The notes under the pieces are model-generated. The model had not been told where the DNA came from. It saw nothing but the letters and a program-made list of their open reading frames with translations, and made no database searches. A stretch of 10,833 nt of DNA from Campylobacterota bacterium. GTDB taxonomy: Bacteria; Campylobacterota; Campylobacteria; Campylobacterales; Sulfurovaceae. This document shows, in pieces, positions 7,134 through 10,833 of the stretch; the first letter of the stretch is position 1; every line of letters begins with the position of its first letter. The DNA is taken from contig QMKU01000020.1 of the NCBI GenBank assembly GCA_003646525.1, positions 1 to 10,833 on the forward strand, given 5' to 3'. The position numbers were made by a program, and so were the translations under genes.

Positions 7134-8417
7134 ATGAAAAAGAGTATTTTTTTATTGGGTAGTATTATAATATCGACAAATGCTTATGCTGGTGATAGGA
7201 GAATGGTGGATTGTCGTCTGGCAACAGCAAAAACCACTGAATGCAAACCTTATCCATCCAAGTTTATGTTTACGGAGAAGCTTATTTATGGCAAGGATAG
7301 CCATAAATTGATCATTTCCAAAACTCTTCCCCCAGAAGCAAGACACAAAATTCTAAAAGTGATCAATGTTGAAGATATGATAGAGAAGCATCTTGTAGTA
7401 CTCGACCCTATTCGCTTCAGTGGTAGCCAGCCTAGTCCCCTGCGAAAAACTGCAGAGGAGATCAGAGAAAAAGAAGCATTCAGAAAAGAGATGCTTGAAG
7501 TGCTAGCAGCCTATAAACTAGAAAAAGAGAAATGGGAGCTTCGAAAAAAACAGGAGCAAGAGGTCAAAGAAGAGGAAATAAGAGTAGCACAAGAACAAAA
7601 ATTTAATGAAGAAAAGGCAAAACAGCTAGAAGAAGATAAGAGAGAAAAAGAAGCATTCAGAAAAGAGATGCTCGGGGTACTAGCAACCTACAAGCTAGAA
7701 AAAGAGAAGTTTAGGCTTCGAAAAAAAGAGGAAGAGAAGCAAAAAACTTTAGCTAAAAAGAACGCATTTGAGAAGAGAGCAAAAAGGTATGCAACATATG
7801 CTGTGCAGAGTGGAGATTCTCTCATCTTGATTGCTAGAGAATTTGATCTAAGTGCAAAAGCAGTATTGCTAGCCAATGATGACCTCACGCGTGACAGCAT
7901 CTTGAAGATAGGACAAAAAATATTTATACCTACTCTCCAAAAAAAGGTTGATTTTATTGTCAGAAAAAGAGAAAAAGAGAATCTAAAAAAGGCAAAACAG
8001 AGTAAACTTGCTAAAAAACTTGAAAAAAAATATCTTTATCTTAACAAGAAAACACGAAGAAAAGTCTCGAATGAGTATGATAAAAAACTTTTCAAAACAC
8101 TCAAAGGCAAACGCAAATTGCGCGTACAAGCCACAGCCTATACTTCTCATGGTAACCAGACGGATAGTACACCGTTTTTAGCGGCATGGAATAACCGTAT
8201 TCGACCAGGTATGAAAATTATTGCCGTATCGAGAGATTTGATCACCAAGTATGGACTTGGAAATGGTAAAAAGGTGAGAATACAAGGCTTGCCTGGCTAC
8301 TATACTGTTCGTGACAAAATGAACAAACGATATACCAAGCGCATTGATATTTATATGGGAATGAATCGCCGAAAAGCATTGCGTTGGGGACGAAAAAGAA
8401 CAGTTATTTACTGGTAA
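7134..8417 (+). CDS. Exported LysM and 3D-domain cell-wall protein
   Basis: A 427-residue protein. The N-terminal signal peptide (MKKS, hydrophobic core, NAYA before GDRR) sends it to the periplasm. A short globular part with two cysteines follows, then a strongly charged K/E/R-rich helical, probably coiled-coil region (about 105-220). Next come a LysM domain (about 221-267, YAVQSGDSL...LKIGQKIFIP) that binds peptidoglycan glycan, a second lysine-rich linker, and a C-terminal 3D-type double-psi barrel domain (about 329-427). The last keeps QATAYTS, TDSTPF, VRDKMN and RIDIYM with their aspartates. Related 3D/MltA-like domains occur in lytic transglycosylases and in Rpf/YocH-type wall proteins, so remodelling of peptidoglycan is likely, though the reaction is not proven. 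The helical region holds a 29-residue internal duplication. No ribosome binding site lies just before the start; the next ATG (7203) would lose the signal peptide and is rejected. Confidence 0.87.
   Translation: MKKSIFLLGSIIISTNAYAGDRRMVDCRLATAKTTECKPYPSKFMFTEKLIYGKDSHKLIISKTLPPEARHKILKVINVEDMIEKHLVVLDPIRFSGSQPSPLRKTAEEIREKEAFRKEMLEVLAAYKLEKEKWELRKKQEQEVKEEEIRVAQEQKFNEEKAKQLEEDKREKEAFRKEMLGVLATYKLEKEKFRLRKKEEEKQKTLAKKNAFEKRAKRYATYAVQSGDSLILIAREFDLSAKAVLLANDDLTRDSILKIGQKIFIPTLQKKVDFIVRKREKENLKKAKQSKLAKKLEKKYLYLNKKTRRKVSNEYDKKLFKTLKGKRKLRVQATAYTSHGNQTDSTPFLAAWNNRIRPGMKIIAVSRDLITKYGLGNGKKVRIQGLPGYYTVRDKMNKRYTKRIDIYMGMNRRKALRWGRKRTVIYW
7464..7550 (+). repeat. Intragenic direct repeat, copy 1 (87 bp)
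   Basis: Encodes residues 111-139 of the LysM/3D protein, beginning REKEAFRKEML. It matches 7641-7727 with a 177-bp offset; the first 32 bases are identical and 25 of 29 encoded residues agree. The frame is kept, so this is an in-frame duplication of a helical unit. Confidence 0.9.
7641..7727 (+). repeat. Intragenic direct repeat, copy 2 (87 bp)
   Basis: Second copy, residues 170-198 of the same protein. It differs from copy 1 at four residues (E/G, A/T, W/F, E/R). The 30 residues between copies are also charged helix, so the true duplicated unit may be the whole 59-residue period with the rest diverged. Confidence 0.9.
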
Positions 8418-8420
8418 GGT

Positions 8421-10358
8421 TTATCCCTCTAGCTCCTCTTGGAGCTCCAAAACTTCAAGATAGCGATCGCCTATCTCTTCATATTTTTTTTGAAGCTCTT
8501 CTAACTCTTGCATAAGTATCTCTAATCCTTTTTCCTGATAGCACTCTGGGTCATAGAGACAGGTGTTGATTGTATCAATTTTATTTTCAAGATCATCGAT
8601 CTGTTCGGGCAGCATATCAAGGTCTCGCTGATCTTTGTAACTAAGCTTGGTCTTTATCTTGTTGCGCTTGACTTCTTTTGGTTTGGCTGAATGAACCTCT
8701 TTTTCAAGCTTGCCCAATTCGTTAATATCTTTTTCAAGACTGAGATATTCGCTATAGCTTTGATATGATTCTTCGATCGCCCCATCTCCCTTGAAGATGA
8801 AGAGTTTTGAAGCGATTTTATCGATGAAATAACGATCATGCGAAACAAAAAGGATCGCACCAGTGAAGTTGATCAATTTTTCTTCGAGGATGTTGATCGT
8901 CTGGATATCGAGGTCGTTGGTGGGTTCATCCATGATCAAGCAATCTACTTTTTTGGCAAGTAATAGAGCAAGTGCCACACGGTTTTTCTCTCCTCCACTC
9001 AGCATCCCTATCTTTTTGTCTAGAAATTCTTTGGGAAAAAGAAAAGATTTGAGGTAGCCAAAGACATGCATATTTTTTCCCTGCACTTCGATAATATCAC
9101 CTCCATCTGGACAAAATGTTTCGATCAACCGTTTGTCATCATCAAGCATATCTCGATGTTGGTCAAAGTATCCGATGGAGAAGTCACCCTGTTTGATTTG
9201 ACCACTATCAGGCTGTAGTCTTCCTAGCATCAATCTAAGGAGTGTTGATTTGCCTGAACCATTGTAGCCTACGATTGCTATTTTGTCTCTTTGGAGAATG
9301 CGTGTTGTCAAATTGGATATGAGTAATTTCCCAGGTACACTATAGTTGACATTTTCAAGATCAAAAAGCATCTTTTTTCTGGAGACACTCTCTTCACGAT
9401 TGAAATGCTTTTTTTCTCGTTCAAGTTCGATCATCATTTTATGTATGAGGGTAGGGTTCTTTTTGGCTTCATCTCTGAGCTCAAAGACTCGTTTTTTTCG
9501 TCCTTGATTGCGTTTTTCTCTAGCTCTGACCCCTTTGGAGAGCCAAGACTCTTCCTGTTTGAGAAGTCTGAGCAGATTATCATGACCCTTCTTGAGTGTA
9601 TGCATACGCTCCTCTTTTTGTCGGAGGTAGCTTTGGTATCCTCCCTGATAGCTTACAAGTTCGAGGTTGTCTATCTCTACAACTCTACTTGCAATACTGT
9701 CGATGAAGTGCCTATCGTGAGAGATGAGCAGAAGGGTAAATTTTTCTTTGAGAAGCATCTCTTCGAGAAATTCAACCATATAGACATCGAGGTGGTTGGT
9801 TGGCTCATCAAGCAGAAGGATATCAGGTTTCTTGAGGATCAGAGAGGCTAGGGCAACACGACGCTGTTCTCCGCCAGATAGTGTGATGACGGGTCTATTT
9901 TCGTATGCTTTGAGCCTAAATTCCTGCAAAACTCGTTCGACTTTATCATCAAGATTCCAAGCATTATGGTGATCAAGATAAGCAGAGACTCTAGCATGTT
10001 GGTTGAGGAGTGCACTGTTTTCAAAATCAGTAGCAAGTGCTTCAGTGAGTTTCTGATACTCTTTTTTGGCATTTTGTAGCTCTGTTAGTTCGTTTTCAAT
10101 CGCTTCTCGTGTCGTTAAGTTGGCTTCAAAATGTGGCTGTTGCTGTAGCATCTCTATCTGTATCGAACGGTTAATGACCCGCTTCCCGTCATCAGGTTCT
10201 TCTTCTCCTGTGATGAGCTTCATCAGCGTAGATTTACCACAACCATTTTGCCCCACGATCGCCACTCGCTCCCCCTCGCTGAGATGGAAACTGACATCAT
10301 CAAGAAGAAGTTTAATGTCATACTGTTTTTTGATATTGAAGAGATCGATGAGTGCCAT
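8421..10358 (-). CDS. uup: Uup-type ABC-F ATPase
   Basis: A 645-residue soluble ABC-F protein with two ATP-binding domains and no membrane segments. Domain 1 has Walker A GQNGCGKST (36-44), signature LSGGEQRR (from 160) and Walker B LLLDEPTNHLD. Domain 2 has GYNGSGKST (from 364), LSGGEKNR (from 453) and LIMDEPTNDLD. A charged interdomain linker lies at about 235-325. The C-terminal region (about 570-645: KLSYKDQRDLDMLP, then long E/K/L-rich helices) is the coiled-coil domain typical of Uup. ABC-F proteins act on ribosomes, and Uup is also linked in E. coli to transposon excision and DNA-structure maintenance. The assignment to Uup rather than another ABC-F rests on that C-terminal domain and overall length. 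The start ATG (10356-10358) is preceded on its strand by AGGG with 6 bases of spacing. The gene converges on the LysM/3D gene with only 3 bp between the stops. Confidence 0.92.
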   Translation of the reverse strand: MALIDLFNIKKQYDIKLLLDDVSFHLSEGERVAIVGQNGCGKSTLMKLITGEEEPDDGKRVINRSIQIEMLQQQPHFEANLTTREAIENELTELQNAKKEYQKLTEALATDFENSALLNQHARVSAYLDHHNAWNLDDKVERVLQEFRLKAYENRPVITLSGGEQRRVALASLILKKPDILLLDEPTNHLDVYMVEFLEEMLLKEKFTLLLISHDRHFIDSIASRVVEIDNLELVSYQGGYQSYLRQKEERMHTLKKGHDNLLRLLKQEESWLSKGVRAREKRNQGRKKRVFELRDEAKKNPTLIHKMMIELEREKKHFNREESVSRKKMLFDLENVNYSVPGKLLISNLTTRILQRDKIAIVGYNGSGKSTLLRLMLGRLQPDSGQIKQGDFSIGYFDQHRDMLDDDKRLIETFCPDGGDIIEVQGKNMHVFGYLKSFLFPKEFLDKKIGMLSGGEKNRVALALLLAKKVDCLIMDEPTNDLDIQTINILEEKLINFTGAILFVSHDRYFIDKIASKLFIFKGDGAIEESYQSYSEYLSLEKDINELGKLEKEVHSAKPKEVKRNKIKTKLSYKDQRDLDMLPEQIDDLENKIDTINTCLYDPECYQEKGLEILMQELEELQKKYEEIGDRYLEVLELQEELEG

Positions 10359-10377
10359 GGTTTTCCCTGAGATTAAA

Positions 10378-10383
10378 ATTATA
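10378..10383 (-). promoter_or_regulatory. Candidate -10 box (TATAAT) for uup
   Basis: On the minus strand a perfect TATAAT sits about 20 bp upstream of the uup start codon, followed by an AT-rich leader and the AGGG ribosome binding site. There is no TGn extension and no clear -35 box. The call rests on the perfect hexamer and its position; transcription would begin near 10371. Confidence 0.5.
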
Positions 10384-10462
10384 CTTGTATTTTAGCGAAA
10401 TTTTTATTGTTTTGAATTTGGCATCTTTCATATCTAGTAAAAGGTAGTTTACAGCGTTGTAG

Positions 10463-10479
10463 GTGCGACCGTGTCGCAC
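10463..10479. repeat. GTGCGAC/GTCGCAC hairpin
   Basis: Perfect 7-bp inverted arms around a CGT centre. It is GC-rich against an AT-rich background. There is only one copy in the window, and its sequence is unrelated to the two larger repeat types here. No T-run follows on either strand, so it is not an obvious intrinsic terminator. It may be a solitary short palindromic repeat. Confidence 0.6.
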
Positions 10480-10492
10480 AAGTGATTATTTA

Positions 10493-10529
10493 CTCGTTCC
10501 ACAGCTCCAGCTGTGGAATGCCTATTGGA
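10493..10529 (-). repeat. REP-like element type B, inverted copy (37 bp)
   Basis: Exact reverse complement of 10710-10746. It contains a near-perfect palindrome at 10497-10518: TTCCACAGCT and AGCTGTGGAA, 10-bp arms around a 2-base centre. The flanks are CTCG and TGCCTATTGG. It could form a stable hairpin as RNA or single-stranded DNA. Orientation is defined relative to the 10710 copy. Confidence 0.85.
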
Positions 10530-10587
10530 TTTACAACTCACCATAACCTCTCTACATTTAGTAATCCCTCAGTACCATTATAATCTC

Positions 10588-10639
10588 TTACTGTAGCTCT
10601 CGTATGCATTCCCACCGAGGACGGATGGGAACGAGCAAA
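10588..10639 (+). repeat. REP-like element type C, copy 1 (52 bp)
   Basis: Identical to 10781-10832 (offset 193 bp). Core hairpin 10609-10631: TTCCCA-CCG pairs with CGG-TGGGAA around an AGGA loop, with one bulged A on the right arm. Outer CTCGT (10599-10603) and ACGAG (10631-10635) can extend the pairing, leaving ATGCA unpaired on the left. It shares GCATTCC and GGAACGAG with element type B. Confidence 0.85.
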
Positions 10640-10709
10640 GCATCATCTGTTTACTCTGTATCAATTTGGGATGTTTTTGGTTAATGGATATCTTTTTTGC
10701 TATTGTGAC

Positions 10710-10746
10710 TCCAATAGGCATTCCACAGCTGGAGCTGTGGAACGAG
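10710..10746 (+). repeat. REP-like element type B, direct copy (37 bp)
   Basis: Exact reverse complement of 10493-10529, with the palindrome at 10721-10742. In this orientation it runs GGCATTCCACAGC to TGTGGAACGAG, in the same sense as the type C copies. It therefore belongs to the same structural family with a different stem sequence. Confidence 0.85.
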
Positions 10747-10780
10747 GAAAATGGACTTCTCTGCCTGAGTGTTTACTTTG

Positions 10781-10832
10781 TTACTGTAGCTCTCGTATGC
10801 ATTCCCACCGAGGACGGATGGGAACGAGCAAA
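10781..10832 (+). repeat. REP-like element type C, copy 2 (52 bp)
   Basis: Second identical copy of the 10588-10639 element, including the bulged A and the asymmetric left arm. It ends one base before the window edge. Perfect identity over 52 non-coding bases points to recent duplication or active homogenisation. Confidence 0.85.
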
Positions 10833-10833
10833 A

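Larger units (their letters stand above)
10359..10833. other. Gene-free region with several hairpin repeats
   Basis: No credible coding frame is visible in these 475 bp. It contains the uup leader and promoter (to about 10410), one small hairpin, and four copies of two related larger inverted-repeat elements listed separately. The spacer sequence between elements is AT-rich and shows no conserved pattern apart from weak TGTTTACT similarity near 10649 and 10770. The region runs off the window end inside the last repeat copy, so the cluster may continue. Confidence 0.75.

Noticed and set aside
8431..8446. AGCTCC/GGAGCT palindrome as a terminator for the convergent genes
   Set aside because: The stem is only 6 bp, it is inside the uup coding end, and no T-run follows in either direction.
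9405..9851. 148-codon open frame on the plus strand
   Set aside because: It lies wholly antisense to the well-supported uup gene, has no recognisable domain and no ribosome binding site, and is expected by chance opposite a biased coding sequence.
10066..10395. 109-codon open frame on the plus strand, crossing the uup start
   Set aside because: It is mostly antisense to uup. The residue composition (serine- and cysteine-rich) is typical of a shadow frame.
10579..10584. TATAAT as a promoter pointing right
   Set aside because: No TG extension or T-run precedes it and no gene follows in the window. A chance match is likely in AT-rich spacer.
10493..10832. CRISPR array
   Set aside because: The repeats differ in type and orientation, the spacing is irregular and far too long, and there are no cas genes.

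Overview
The window is AT-rich, densely packed bacterial chromosomal DNA. A Campylobacterota origin (Sulfurovum/Sulfurimonas-like) is my best guess. It rests on the low GC content, on a T-run plus TGnTATAAT promoter with no obvious -35 box (the arrangement known for sigma-70 promoters of that phylum), and on the overall look of the proteins. No rRNA or tRNA is present, so this is an inference.

Layout. Positions 1-2043 (+) hold the 3' part of a PAS-PAS-GGDEF-EAL cyclic-di-GMP protein whose start lies upstream of the window. Positions 2106-3305 (+) encode an exported protein of seven ~52-residue repeats, probably a seven-bladed beta-propeller. Positions 3328-5605 (+) hold a compact cassette: a tandem-duplicated DUF1538 membrane protein, a P-II-like protein overlapping it by ATGA, and a stand-alone CBS-pair protein 11 bp further on. 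A promoter directly after the CBS stop drives threonine synthase (thrC, 5651-7117). Next is an exported LysM plus 3D-domain cell-wall protein with a long charged helical region (7134-8417). A convergent Uup-type ABC-F ATPase occupies 8421-10358 (-).

The last ~475 bp (10359-10833) carry no gene. They contain the uup promoter region, a small GTGCGAC hairpin, one 37-bp element present twice in inverted orientation, and one 52-bp element present twice in direct orientation. The two larger elements share a GCATTCC...GGAACGAG shell around different hairpin cores. This looks like a REP/BIME-type cluster.

Functionally, the most interesting part is the DUF1538/P-II/CBS cassette. A membrane protein of unknown substrate is encoded with two small cytosolic proteins from families that usually sense adenine nucleotides or similar ligands. 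By analogy with AmtB-GlnK and SbtA-SbtB, this suggests a ligand-gated transport or channel system. The other genes are housekeeping (thrC, uup), signalling (GGDEF-EAL) or envelope functions with no obvious pathway link to it.
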